Program-made: the position numbers and the translations under genes
In this document: positions 7,755-17,979 of the stretch, piece by piece
Layout of the letters: the number at the start of each line of letters is the position of its first letter
Numbering within the stretch: position 1 is the first letter of the stretch
Source: JACKII01 sp963807085
GTDB lineage: Bacteria > Pseudomonadota > Alphaproteobacteria > Bin95
Length of the DNA stretch: 64,000 nt
NCBI GenBank assembly: GCA_963807085.1
Contig: CAWEBB010000014.1
Span: 62,001 to 126,000 of the forward strand
Direction of reading: 5' to 3'
The notes under the pieces: model-generated
Seen by the model: only the letters and a program-made list of their open reading frames with translations
Databases searched by the model: none
Told to the model about the DNA's origin: nothing

Positions 7755-8504
7755 TTAGTGGCCGATGAAGTTCGGCTTGCGCTTCTCGCCGAAGGCGCGG
7801 CCGCCCTCTTTCTGGTCCGCTGAACGGGAAACCTTGAGCAGTTCTTTGCGCCCCAACCCGGAAAGTTCGCTCGGGCCCCGCGGCAGCACGGTCTCGCGGG
7901 TGAAGCGGCAGAGCGCGCTCATCACCAGCGGCGCGCTGTCGGCCAGAATGCGGGCATATTCCATGGCCCCCTCCACGGCCTGACCTTTCGGCACGACCTT
8001 GTTGACCATGCCGCATTCGTAGGCGCGCTGGGCGGAGAAGTGCTTGCCCGTCAGCATGAACTCCATCGCCAGCTTATAGGGGACGCGGCCCGCATGGCTC
8101 GCGATCATCCCGCCGCAAAAGCCGATCTGTGCTTCGGGATAAAAAAAGTCCGCGGTCTCGTCCGCCACCGCCAAGTCGCAGAACTGGATCAGGCAATAGG
8201 CGCCGCCGACGCAATAGCCATGTACCGCGCCGATGATCGGCTTGTCCACGAAAACACCGGTGCCCGGCATGCATTCCCACAGTTCAGGGTCGCGCGGCGG
8301 GTCCTTCAGGTCGGCGCCGACCGAAAACGCCTTTTCGCCGGCGGCGGAAACGACAGCGACGCGATCGTCGGAAGCCTGAAACTTTTCAAACGTGTCGCGC
8401 AGTTCAGCCACGAGTTGGTTGGAGAGGGCATTCAGCTTCTCCGGCCGGTTCAACTGGATGTGGGCGATATGGTCTTTGGATTCGTAGGCAACGACGGATG
8501 ACAT
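7755..8504 (-). CDS. Enoyl-CoA hydratase/isomerase family protein
   Basis: 249-residue crotonase. IQLNRPEKLNALSNQL, the oxyanion-hole region AFSVGADLKD, GYCVGGAYCLIQFCDLAVA and FFYPEAQIGF are visible, as is the C-terminal AFGEKRKPNFIGH, common in this enzyme group. The ATG at 8504 is preceded by AAAGGA; upstream sequence in frame is the promoter region shared with the divergent persulfide dioxygenase. It is not closely similar to the crotonase at 2094. Substrate not determinable. Confidence 0.9.
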   Translation of the reverse strand: MSSVVAYESKDHIAHIQLNRPEKLNALSNQLVAELRDTFEKFQASDDRVAVVSAAGEKAFSVGADLKDPPRDPELWECMPGTGVFVDKPIIGAVHGYCVGGAYCLIQFCDLAVADETADFFYPEAQIGFCGGMIASHAGRVPYKLAMEFMLTGKHFSAQRAYECGMVNKVVPKGQAVEGAMEYARILADSAPLVMSALCRFTRETVLPRGPSELSGLGRKELLKVSRSADQKEGGRAFGEKRKPNFIGH

Positions 8505-8565
8505 CGGCGGGTGTTTCCTTTCGTGTGATTGTCGCCACTGTCCGTGGCGCGCGGCTGCCATATGT

Positions 8566-8580
8566 ATTAGCATAGCTAAT
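8566..8580. promoter_or_regulatory. Perfect palindrome in divergent promoter region
   Basis: ATTAGC-ATA-GCTAAT (6-3-6) lies 26 bp upstream of the persulfide dioxygenase start and between two divergent genes. In proteobacteria such sulfide-detoxification genes are often repressed by ArsR-type sulfide sensors that bind AT-rich palindromes; no such regulator gene is adjacent. Confidence 0.5.
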
Positions 8581-8606
8581 GTGCGTTGAGTAAAGGAGGC
8601 GATCCG

Positions 8607-9479
8607 ATGAGCGCCGACACCGAACCGGAAGTCCACGCCCTGTTCCATAAGGGGTCATCGACGATTTGCTACATCGTCGCCTGTCCGACGACCCGGAAAT
8701 GCGCCGTAATCAACTCCGTGCTGGACTTCGACCTGGCGTCGGGGCGCACGACGACCGAGTTTGCCGATGCGGTTGCGGCAAAGGTCCGCGAACTGGGGCT
8801 GACCGTGCAGTGGATTCTGGAAACCCACGTGCACGCAGACCACCTTTCGGCCGCGCCCGTTATCCGGGAAGCCCTGGGCGGCCGGATCGGCATCGGCGAG
8901 CGCATCGGCGAGGTGCAGACCGGCTTCGCCAAGATTTATAATCTGGACAAATCCTTCGCCACGGATGGCCGCCAGTTCGACCATCTGTTTGCCGACGGTG
9001 AGCAATTTGCTATCGGCAGCATACAGGCCCGGGTGCTTCATACACCCGGCCACACGCCTGCCTGCGTCTCCTATATCATTGGCGATGCGGTGTTCTGCGG
9101 CGACACGATCTTCATGCCGGACTTTGGCACCGCCCGCTGCGACTTTCCCGGCGGGTCGGCGCGGACACTTTACCAGTCGATCCAACGCATTCTGGCGTTG
9201 CCGCCCGAAATCCGCATCTTCGTCTGCCATGACTACGCGCCGGGTGGCCGCGAGCACGCCTGGGAGACGACCGTCGCGGAGCAGCGTCGCGCCAACAAGC
9301 ACGTGAAAGACGGCGTGGACGAGGACGCCTTCGTCGACATGCGGACCAAGCGCGATGCGGAGCTGGATATGCCCGGCCTGTTGCTGCCGTCGATCCAGGT
9401 GAACATCCGCGCCGGCCAATTGCCCGAGCCGGAGGATAATGGGGTCGTCTACCTCAAACTTCCCCTCAACCAATTCTAA
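8607..9479 (+). CDS. MBL-fold persulfide dioxygenase-like hydrolase (ETHE1/Blh type)
   Basis: 290-residue metallo-beta-lactamase-fold enzyme. The metal motif THVHADHL, HTPGHTPACVSY, GDTIFMPDFGTARCDFPGG and VCHDYAPGG match the ETHE1/Blh group, non-haem iron enzymes that oxidise glutathione persulfide to sulfite. The start ATG at 8607 follows AAAGGAGG. The neighbouring tusA-like gene, 44 bp downstream on the same strand, supports a role in sulfide or persulfide metabolism. Acts in the cytoplasm, as no signal peptide is visible. Confidence 0.9.
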   Translation: MSADTEPEVHALFHKGSSTICYIVACPTTRKCAVINSVLDFDLASGRTTTEFADAVAAKVRELGLTVQWILETHVHADHLSAAPVIREALGGRIGIGERIGEVQTGFAKIYNLDKSFATDGRQFDHLFADGEQFAIGSIQARVLHTPGHTPACVSYIIGDAVFCGDTIFMPDFGTARCDFPGGSARTLYQSIQRILALPPEIRIFVCHDYAPGGREHAWETTVAEQRRANKHVKDGVDEDAFVDMRTKRDAELDMPGLLLPSIQVNIRAGQLPEPEDNGVVYLKLPLNQF

Positions 9480-9523
9480 CAAAACAATTTTCCACCAGTT
9501 TTAAACCAGTGGCGGAGCGCGTA

Positions 9524-9760
9524 ATGGCGGATCAGGTTCTGGATGCGACGGGGTTGAAATGTCCCATGCCGGTGCTGCGCGCCCGCCGGGCGCTAAAGCG
9601 CATGGAAAGCGGCGAGGTGCTGGAAGTCCATGCCGACGACCCGGCGGCGGCAAAGGATTTTCCTGCGTTCTGCGAGGTGACCGGCGACACGCTGCTGGAA
9701 GCTCCAGGGGAAGCCAACGAAAACGGTCCGCCCCTGATCTTCCGCATCCGGAAAGCATAG
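9524..9760 (+). CDS. TusA-family sulfur carrier protein
   Basis: 78-residue protein with the defining CPMPVLRARRAL motif; the Cys (residue 13) carries persulfide sulfur in known TusA proteins. LEVHADDPAAAKDFPAFCE is the usual second half. ATG at 9524 has GGAG 8 bp upstream. Coupled with the persulfide dioxygenase upstream, it probably delivers or receives sulfane sulfur. A second Cys in the CEVTGD loop is also typical. It converges on the F420-type oxidoreductase gene with a 13-bp gap. Confidence 0.92.
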   Translation: MADQVLDATGLKCPMPVLRARRALKRMESGEVLEVHADDPAAAKDFPAFCEVTGDTLLEAPGEANENGPPLIFRIRKA

Positions 9761-9773
9761 CCCTGGTCGCGCT

Positions 9774-10640
9774 TTAGGTATTGAGCGCTTCCTTGAACTG
9801 CCGCACCGTGTCCAAATGCTGCAGCCAGGTGTCGTAACCCTGCCCCAGGGTCTGGACGCTGATATGGGTCGCGCCCAATTCCCGCCAGCGCTCGGCGTCG
9901 CGCAGCCAGCGGTCCACATCATCGCCTGCGCAATAGACGGTGGCGTCCAGGCCGAAGCGGGCCGGGTCGCGGCCGTGTTTCTCCAAAAGCTTGAAGACGC
10001 GCTCCATCCGGCCTTCGGCCTTGTCGTCGAGTGGCATGCGCGGAAAGAAGCCGTCCATGATCCGGCAGACCCGCTCGATGGCGACCGGCCGAAAGGCGCC
10101 GCCCCAGACGGGGATCGGCCGTTGCACGGGCAGGGGGTTGAGGCCGGCGTCCCTGATGGTGTGTTCGCGGCCCTCGTACGTGACCAGTTCGTTGGTCCAG
10201 AGCGCGCGCAGCACCTCGACCTGCTCCGCCAGGCGGCGGCCGCGGGTGGAGAAATCCTCGCCCAGCGCCTCGTATTCGACCGCATTCCAGCCGATGCCGA
10301 CGCCGAGCCGCAGTCGGCCCTGGCTCAGCACGTCCACCTCCGCCGCCTGTTTGGCGACCAGCGCGGTCTGGCGCTGGGGCAGGATGACGATGCCCGTTAC
10401 CATCTCGATGGTCTTGGTGACGGCGGCGAGGAAGCCCATCAGCACGAAGGGCTCGTGGAACTTGTGGGTATGGTCATAGGGGCCGGACCAGTCCGGGCGG
10501 CTGGCGGTGTTTGCGCCCAGCACGTGATCGAAAGTCAAAATGTGTTCATAGCCGAGATCTTCGACCGTCTGGGCATAGTCCCGGATCGCGCCGGGGTCGG
10601 CCGCGATTTCGGGTGCGGGGAAGACAACGCCATAATGCAT
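9774..10640 (-). CDS. LLM-class F420-dependent oxidoreductase-like protein
   Basis: 288-residue luciferase-like (TIM-barrel) flavin or F420 oxidoreductase. LGYEHILTFDHVLGAN, ILPQRQTALVAKQAAEVDVLSQGRLRLG (split over residues 90-117) and the GIGWNAVEYEALG stretch are standard for the TIGR03619-like group. The ATG at 10640 begins MHYGVVFPAPE, matching the family; the open frame above it is not homologous. Whether it uses F420 or FMN cannot be decided here. No partner reductase is adjacent. Confidence 0.88.
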   Translation of the reverse strand: MHYGVVFPAPEIAADPGAIRDYAQTVEDLGYEHILTFDHVLGANTASRPDWSGPYDHTHKFHEPFVLMGFLAAVTKTIEMVTGIVILPQRQTALVAKQAAEVDVLSQGRLRLGVGIGWNAVEYEALGEDFSTRGRRLAEQVEVLRALWTNELVTYEGREHTIRDAGLNPLPVQRPIPVWGGAFRPVAIERVCRIMDGFFPRMPLDDKAEGRMERVFKLLEKHGRDPARFGLDATVYCAGDDVDRWLRDAERWRELGATHISVQTLGQGYDTWLQHLDTVRQFKEALNT

Positions 10641-10811
10641 GAGGAGGGCCTTTGGTGATTGAGCGTGCGCAACAACCGTACAACACATTCCCCTCCCTGA
10701 CGAAACAGGGTCCATGCCAGAGACGGGTGCAGCGGAACGCCGGGCGCTTGTCAGAAGGTCCTCTGGAACGAGGCCCGGCGCAAGCCCGGGTCGGAGGTTG
10801 ATGAGTAAGCG

Positions 10812-12502
<1,691 letters not shown>

Positions 12503-12525
12503 GGCCGTTGGTCCTCGCACGCGCT

Positions 12526-13935
12526 TCAGAAATGGGAAAGGTGCGCGTTTGTAGCGAACGGCGAGCCCTGGGGCAATGCGGGGCGTGGGCTACCACAAGC
12601 GAGGCCCAGCAGCAGGGCGAGTATGGCGGCATTTGCGGGCGCATAGAGGCTGAAATCCACCAGGCCGTGCGTCGCGAACAGCGCCAGCACGCCGAGGGCG
12701 GCGGCTGACGCAATCCCGCCAGAGGGCGTGGCTTTACGGATTGAGCGAACGGCTTGGCATGCTGCGAGCCCGACCGCAGCCAGCGCCGCAAGCGCGGCGG
12801 GAAGGCCACGCTCGGCCACCGCCTGCAGATAGATATTGTGCGCCCGCAGGATATGCCGGTCGCCCCATTGGCCCGGCGCCATCTGCAAGGCCTGGTCCAG
12901 GCTGCCGAGACCCAGCCAGAAATGCCGCGCGGCAATCTCTGCCGAGGCTTCCCAGATCGCGAGCCGGATGGAGAGGTCGTCGGGCAGGCTAGCCAGGCGC
13001 AGGCCGGTGAGCGTAGCAAGGCTCGCCAGCGCCAGGCCGACCCCGGCGATTGCGGCCCATAGCAGCGTCGCCCGGTCCGGACGCGCCACGACCAGCGCCA
13101 CGGCCACGCTGATGGCGGTGGCGGCCAGCCCGGCGCGCGAATGGGACGTCACGACGGCGACGGTTGCGATCAATCCGGCCGCCAGCCAGAACAGGCGCGC
13201 CTTGCCGCCGGTGGCGGATCCCCTGCCGCCGGTGGCGGATCCCCTGCCGCCGGTGGCGGATCCCCTGCCGCCGGTGGCGGTGCGGGCCGGGGCCAGGCTG
13301 GCGGCGGCGATGACGAGCGCGGTGCCCGCGAACGCGCAGAACGTGTTGCGGCTGGTGAAGGGAAAGACGGCGTCGGCAGCATGGCGGACCTTGCCCAGTT
13401 CGGCACTCGGCTGGGCCGGCACCAGCGCTAGCGCGGCGAGGCAGAAGAGGGCGATTACGGCAGCAGTTATTTTGAGGGTGGCGGTGGAGCGGTTGCTATG
13501 CGCCAGCACCAAGCCGAGCGCGAACAGGCCGGCATAGCCGACCAGCCGCAGCGCATCGGTTTGCGCCTCATAGGGATCGAGCGCGATGCTGTGCGCGATC
13601 GAGACGGGCGGGCTTCCCGCGAGCGCTTCCGCCGCCGCCGCCCAAAGCGGATGGGCGAGGGCCGGAAGGTGAAAGCTTTGCACCCAACACCAGGCGGCGA
13701 AGAACACCCACAAGAACGCCGCGATGCGGAGAGGGCGGGGCAGTGGGACGTGGGCCAGCGCAAATGCCGCCCATCCGCAGGCAGCCGCCAGCAAGAACAG
13801 ACCTTCGGCCCATGCCGCCTCACCGCCGCGGCCGAGCGCAGTCAGCACCAGCAGCCCGGCGGCGATGCTTCCGGCCGTTAAGGGCACGGCGGACCCACGC
13901 GGCCGGGTGGTCGAGAACACAGAAGCGGCTTCCAT
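12526..13935 (-). CDS. O-antigen ligase/polymerase (Wzy/WaaL-like) family membrane protein
   Basis: About 469 residues with ten or more hydrophobic segments and the family loop near residues 300-380: TSHSRAGLAATAI, then a large periplasmic stretch with RLAIWEASAEIA and HILRAHNIYLQAVAERG, typical of O-antigen ligase domain proteins that transfer or polymerise surface glycans. ATG at 13935 is preferred over a TTG at 13974. A loop at about residues 220-250 carries four ATGGRGS heptads from a 21-bp DNA repeat, probably in a flexible loop between membrane helices. It starts 23 bp upstream of ettA on the same strand. No glycosyltransferase cluster is nearby. Confidence 0.8.
   Translation of the reverse strand: MEAASVFSTTRPRGSAVPLTAGSIAAGLLVLTALGRGGEAAWAEGLFLLAAACGWAAFALAHVPLPRPLRIAAFLWVFFAAWCWVQSFHLPALAHPLWAAAAEALAGSPPVSIAHSIALDPYEAQTDALRLVGYAGLFALGLVLAHSNRSTATLKITAAVIALFCLAALALVPAQPSAELGKVRHAADAVFPFTSRNTFCAFAGTALVIAAASLAPARTATGGRGSATGGRGSATGGRGSATGGKARLFWLAAGLIATVAVVTSHSRAGLAATAISVAVALVVARPDRATLLWAAIAGVGLALASLATLTGLRLASLPDDLSIRLAIWEASAEIAARHFWLGLGSLDQALQMAPGQWGDRHILRAHNIYLQAVAERGLPAALAALAAVGLAACQAVRSIRKATPSGGIASAAALGVLALFATHGLVDFSLYAPANAAILALLLGLACGSPRPALPQGSPFATNAHLSHF
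13203..13281. repeat. 21-bp tandem repeat (about 3.7 copies) inside the O-antigen ligase-like gene
   Basis: Unit TGCCGCCGGTGGCGGATCCC plus one base, identical in copies starting at 13203, 13224 and 13245, then a partial copy at 13266. The length keeps the reading frame and encodes repeated ATGGRGS heptads, so copy-number change would lengthen or shorten one loop without a frameshift. Confidence 0.95.
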
Positions 13936-14047
13936 CGGCCTGCTGGTTTCAATAGCGAAAGACCGACCAATCAAACGGCGCTCTTGGTTAACGGCCGCTT
14001 AACCGTTTCACGTATAAATTCCCGGCGAGCGAATGGAGGAGGGTTCG

Positions 14048-14941
14048 ATGGCGGGAATTTCGCGCGCTGTCATCCTGGCCATATCGATATGGCTTGTCGT
14101 GCCGGCCGATGCGGACGCGGCCGGCGATCCGCTGGTCTATGCGGTGCAGGAGGCATTGGCGGAGGAAGGCTACGATCCCGGCTGGCCGGACGGCTTGCTT
14201 GGGCCGCGGACCGGCCGCGCGATCCGGGCGTTTGAGGCCGACTATGGCTTGCCGCTGACCGGCACGCTGACGCACGAACTGGTGACGGTGCTGGACCTTG
14301 CAGCCTATGCCTCGGAACTGGGCTTCATGGACCTCGACCGGCCGCGCAAACTGGCCGCTCCGGTGGGCGTGGCCGGTGATCGGCCGCGCAAGCTTGCGCC
14401 GCCGGTGGGCATGGCCCCCGTGGGCGTAACCGATGTCTCCATCGACACAAATGCGCCGGGCCGACCAGAGGCGGATTCGCAACGGCCGGCAGTGACGGAC
14501 CGGCAACTGCAACCGCTCAGCTTCCAGGTGCGGCAACACCTCTCTCCGGAGCCCGTCATTGCGGAGGAGCGCGAGGCCACGAACCGGGCGCTCGAGCCTG
14601 GCGCGGCGGCCCGGCCGGAAGCCGAGCCGCACATTCCGGCCGTGGAAGACCGGTTCGCGCCGCGCAACTGGCTGATCCGTGACCTGCGGCCGGATGGCAG
14701 CCCGATGGCGCCGCCGGTGGGAATGTTCCTGGAGGAAGGCGGCAGTGTCGCCGGGCCCCGCTATGCCAAGCGCCTGCATTGGGAGGCGGACGGCGCGCAC
14801 TTCACGATGACCTACCGCAACAGCATCGGCCAGGAGATCAAACGGTCCGGCACGCTGAACGGTCTGAACCGGATCGAGGGCGAAGCGGTCGGCCCGGATG
14901 GCCGGGTGTGGCGCTGGCAGGCGGAGGCGCGGCCGATGTAG
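14048..14941 (+). CDS. Secreted peptidoglycan-binding domain protein
   Basis: 297-residue exported protein. A signal peptide covers about residues 1-27 (AVILAISIWLVVPADADA). Residues 32-80 form a peptidoglycan-binding type 1 domain: VQEALAEEGYDPGWPDGLLG and RTGRAIRAFEADYGLPLTG. The middle, about residues 95-210, is Pro/Arg/Glu-rich and low complexity with repeated DRPRKLA-PVG pieces. The C-terminal 70 residues (WEADGAHFTMTYRNSIG) look like a small beta-domain I do not recognise. ATG at 14048 follows GGAGGAGGG. Divergent from the O-antigen ligase-like gene, so both may serve the envelope. Confidence 0.8.
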   Translation: MAGISRAVILAISIWLVVPADADAAGDPLVYAVQEALAEEGYDPGWPDGLLGPRTGRAIRAFEADYGLPLTGTLTHELVTVLDLAAYASELGFMDLDRPRKLAAPVGVAGDRPRKLAPPVGMAPVGVTDVSIDTNAPGRPEADSQRPAVTDRQLQPLSFQVRQHLSPEPVIAEEREATNRALEPGAAARPEAEPHIPAVEDRFAPRNWLIRDLRPDGSPMAPPVGMFLEEGGSVAGPRYAKRLHWEADGAHFTMTYRNSIGQEIKRSGTLNGLNRIEGEAVGPDGRVWRWQAEARPM

Positions 14942-14964
14942 GGTGAGGTTCACCCGCGCGCCGT

Positions 14965-15393
14965 TCACAGCGCCATGCGCATCTCGTCGCCCACGGTTTT
15001 CAGGCCGTATTTCTCATAGAAGGGGCGGTTGCGCGTGGTCCCCTCCACCAGGTAGAGGCCGTATTCGGCGCAGCCACGCGCCCGCGCCGCTGCAATGGTG
15101 GCCTCCAGCAGCAGCCCGCCTAGCTTCTTGCCGCGGGCGGCCGGGTCCACGATCAGTTCCTCCAACTGGCAGTACTCGCCGCCATAGCGCATGGCCAGGT
15201 TGAAGGTGACGGACGCGCTGCCGAGCAGGGCTCCGTCCTCATCGGCCACCAGAACCTGGCCGCGCTCACGCTTCAGCAATTCGCGGAAAACTGTTGCCCA
15301 TGCCGGCTTCGGTGCTTCGCCGCGCAACAGCGACAGCAATTCCAGGCAGCGCGCCTCGTCTTCGGCGCAGGCCGGGCGGATGGTGATCGCCAA
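14965..15393 (-). CDS. GNAT family N-acetyltransferase
   Basis: 142-residue acetyltransferase fold. CQLEELIVDPAARGKKLGG holds the acetyl-CoA-binding R/K-G-x-G-like loop (RGKKLGG), and YLVEGTTRNRPFYEKYGLK is motif B. The start is taken as the TTG at 15393, with GAGGGG six bases upstream and 17 bp after the SDR stop; in-frame ATGs further up would overlap the SDR gene. Probably co-transcribed with that SDR. Substrate unknown. Confidence 0.82.
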   Translation of the reverse strand: MAITIRPACAEDEARCLELLSLLRGEAPKPAWATVFRELLKRERGQVLVADEDGALLGSASVTFNLAMRYGGEYCQLEELIVDPAARGKKLGGLLLEATIAAARARGCAEYGLYLVEGTTRNRPFYEKYGLKTVGDEMRMAL

Positions 15394-15409
15394 TGGTCCG
15401 CCCCTCTCG

Positions 15410-16186
15410 TCAGCTGGCGCTGCCGCCATCGACCCGCAGGGTGGTGCCGGTGGTGTAGCTGGAGGCGTCGCTCGCGAAATACAGGGCCGCCCCCACGATC
15501 TCGTTCGGCTGACCACCGCGCTTCAGCGCGATGCGGCTCTCGGCGCGCTGTTGGAACTCTTCCGTGTGGAACCAGCCGACGGAGATGTCGGTGTTGAACG
15601 GCCCCGGGATGATGCAATTCACCCGCACCTTCGGCCCGTATTCGTGGGCAAAGCTGAAGGTCATATGGTTGAGCGCCGCCTTGGCCGCGCCATAGGGGGC
15701 GGTGGTCTTGTTCGGGTTGACGCTGGCGGTGGAGGAAACATTGATGATGCTGCCGCCATCGCCTTCGGCCATGCGCTGGCCGGCCATGGCCATGGCACGG
15801 AAGGGGCCTTTCAGGTTGACGCCCAATACCTTGTCGTACAGGTCTTCCGACACGTCCGCGAGTGAGGGATAGAGCGGCGAGAGGCCTGCATTGTTCACCA
15901 GCACGTCCAGGCGGCCGAAATGGTCGTAGGCCGCCTCGATCATGCCTTCGACCTGCTGCCAGTCGCCGACATGACAGGCATAGGGGAAGGCGCGGCGGCC
16001 GGTGGTCTCGCGGATTTCGGCGGCCAGTTCCTCGCACTGGGGCAGTTTGCGGCTGGCGATCATCACGTCCGCACCGGCCTGGGCGAAGGCCCGCACCATC
16101 TCCCGGCCGAGGCCGCGGCTGCCACCGGTGACGAGCGCGATCTTGCCGGAAAGGTCGAACAGCTTGCTGGCGGAATAGTCTGTCAT
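15410..16186 (-). CDS. Short-chain dehydrogenase/reductase (SDR)
   Basis: 258-residue classical SDR. Cofactor motif TGGSRGLG at residues 21-28, NNAG, NVSSTAS with the catalytic Ser, and PYGAAKAA with the catalytic Tyr and Lys are intact. The C-terminal TLRVDGG is usual. Arg/Lys after beta-2 (IASRKLPQ) suggests NADP(H). The start ATG at 16186 gives MTDYSASKLFDLSGK; the frame stays open far upstream, antisense to the acyl-CoA ligase, but that part is not coding. Divergent from the acyl-CoA ligase and followed by a GNAT gene. Substrate not known. Confidence 0.92.
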   Translation of the reverse strand: MTDYSASKLFDLSGKIALVTGGSRGLGREMVRAFAQAGADVMIASRKLPQCEELAAEIRETTGRRAFPYACHVGDWQQVEGMIEAAYDHFGRLDVLVNNAGLSPLYPSLADVSEDLYDKVLGVNLKGPFRAMAMAGQRMAEGDGGSIINVSSTASVNPNKTTAPYGAAKAALNHMTFSFAHEYGPKVRVNCIIPGPFNTDISVGWFHTEEFQQRAESRIALKRGGQPNEIVGAALYFASDASSYTTGTTLRVDGGSAS

Positions 16187-16264
16187 GGCTGGCGGACTCC
16201 ATTGTCGTCGTTTGATTCTTGCCCGTTGTCGCGCGGGCGCTAGGCTGCACCATAGCCCAAGCAC

Positions 16265-17947
16265 ATGCCAACGCGAGACCCCTCCATGAGCGATCCGCAA
16301 CGAGACTATAGCCGCTGGACCCTGGTGCATCAGGTGCGGGATCAGGCTGCGAAGCATGGCGAGCGGGTGTTCATGACCTTTGGCGATGGTGCGCCGGCCC
16401 TGACCTATGCCGGGCTCGACCGCCGCTCGGACGCGGTGGCGGCGGCGCTGGCCGCCCGCGGCGTTGGCTTGAACGGGGGCGAAGGCGACCGCGTGATGAT
16501 GCTGGTCAAGAACCGGGCCGAGTTCCTGCCAGCCATGATCGGCATCATGAAATGCGGCGCGATCTGTGTGCCGATCAACACGGAACTGCGCGGCGCGTTC
16601 CTGCAGCACCAGTTGCGCAATTGCGAGCCGGCGCTGGTGATCTGTGAGGCCTCTCTGCTGGGTGCGTTCGACGGTGTCGATCCGGGCGAGGCGCGGCCCG
16701 GCCACCTGGTGATCGTCGGCAGTGATACGCCGCCCGCACCGCCCGAGGCGCTGGCACCCGCCAAGGTCGAGCATTGGGATGCGTTCGAGGCTTCGGGCGA
16801 AGGGCTTGCTCCGCCCTCTTTCGAGCCGGCCAAGGGCACTGTCGCCTGCATCATGTACACCTCCGGCACCACCGGTCCGGCCAAGGGCGTGATGATGCCC
16901 CACGGCCATCTCTACGCGGTCGGGGTGATCTTCAATCCGCGAGCCGGGCTGGCGGAAGACGATGTTTATTACGTCGCCATGCCGGCCTTTCATCTGAATG
17001 CGCTGGCGATCCAGATCACCGCCGCCCATCTGGCCGGCGCGCGCGTGCATCTGGTCGAGCGCTTCAGCCCGAACCGCTGGCTGGACGAGGTGATCGAGTG
17101 CGGCGCAACGGTCACCAACCTGCTGGGTGTGATGCCGGAATTCGTCTTCAACACGCCGCCCGGCCCGCGCGACCGCCAACACCAGTTGCGGCTGATCATG
17201 GCCGTGCCGATCAGCAACGAATGGGGCCACGCGTTCGAGCGGCGCTTTGGCGTGCGCTTCATGCAGGGCTTCGGCATGACCGAATGCGGCATGCCCCTTT
17301 GGGGCCATTTCGAGGATCCCGAGCCGCTGATCCCGGGCTGCTGCGGCTATCCCATGACCGACTATTACGAACTGCGCATCGCGAACCCGGAGACTGACGA
17401 CGAACTGCCGGTCGGCGAGGTGGGCGAGTTGCTGATCCGCCCGAAAATCCCGGGCTGCTTCTCCGCCGGTTACTACAAGATGCCGGAGCGGACCGTGGAG
17501 GCCTGGCGCAATCTCTGGTTCCACACGGGCGATGCCTGCCGCAAGGACGGGCAGGGGCGCTATCACTATGTCGACCGCATCAAGGACTGCATCCGCCGCC
17601 GCGGCGAGAACATCTCGGCCTTCGAGGTGGAGCAGGTGCTGAACGCGCACCCACTGGTGGCCGAAAGCGCCGTGGTGGGCGTGAAGGTTGAAGGCGCAGG
17701 CGGCGAGGAAGAGGTGATGGCGGTGATCGTGCCCGCGCCCGGTGCTGAACGCATGGCTGAGGTGACGCTGCTGGACTACTGCGCCGAACGCATGCCGCGA
17801 TTTGCCGTGCCGCGTTTCGTGCAGTTTATCGGCGCGCTGGACAAGACCGCCAGCGGCAAGCTGCGTAAGGGGGATTTGCGGGACGCCGGCGTGACGGCGG
17901 CGACCTGGGACCGGGAGAGCGTGGGCTATGTGGTTAGGCGAGGGTAG
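16265..17947 (+). CDS. AMP-dependent acyl-CoA synthetase/ligase (ANL superfamily)
   Basis: 560-residue adenylating enzyme that activates a carboxylic acid with ATP and joins it to CoA. The AMP-binding P-loop YTSGTTGPAKGVMMPH, GFGMTECGMP, FHTGDACRKDGQG and DRIKDCIRRRGENIS are in order, and the C-terminal catalytic Lys motif TASGKLRKGD is present. Overall it is closest in look to crotonobetaine/carnitine-CoA ligase-type enzymes. ATG at 16265 and ATG at 16286 are both possible starts; neither has a strong Shine-Dalgarno. Divergent from an SDR with which it may share a pathway. Confidence 0.9.
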   Translation: MPTRDPSMSDPQRDYSRWTLVHQVRDQAAKHGERVFMTFGDGAPALTYAGLDRRSDAVAAALAARGVGLNGGEGDRVMMLVKNRAEFLPAMIGIMKCGAICVPINTELRGAFLQHQLRNCEPALVICEASLLGAFDGVDPGEARPGHLVIVGSDTPPAPPEALAPAKVEHWDAFEASGEGLAPPSFEPAKGTVACIMYTSGTTGPAKGVMMPHGHLYAVGVIFNPRAGLAEDDVYYVAMPAFHLNALAIQITAAHLAGARVHLVERFSPNRWLDEVIECGATVTNLLGVMPEFVFNTPPGPRDRQHQLRLIMAVPISNEWGHAFERRFGVRFMQGFGMTECGMPLWGHFEDPEPLIPGCCGYPMTDYYELRIANPETDDELPVGEVGELLIRPKIPGCFSAGYYKMPERTVEAWRNLWFHTGDACRKDGQGRYHYVDRIKDCIRRRGENISAFEVEQVLNAHPLVAESAVVGVKVEGAGGEEEVMAVIVPAPGAERMAEVTLLDYCAERMPRFAVPRFVQFIGALDKTASGKLRKGDLRDAGVTAATWDRESVGYVVRRG

Positions 17948-17979
17948 GCTCGTTGGGCGCAATGCAGTAGGCTGAGTCA

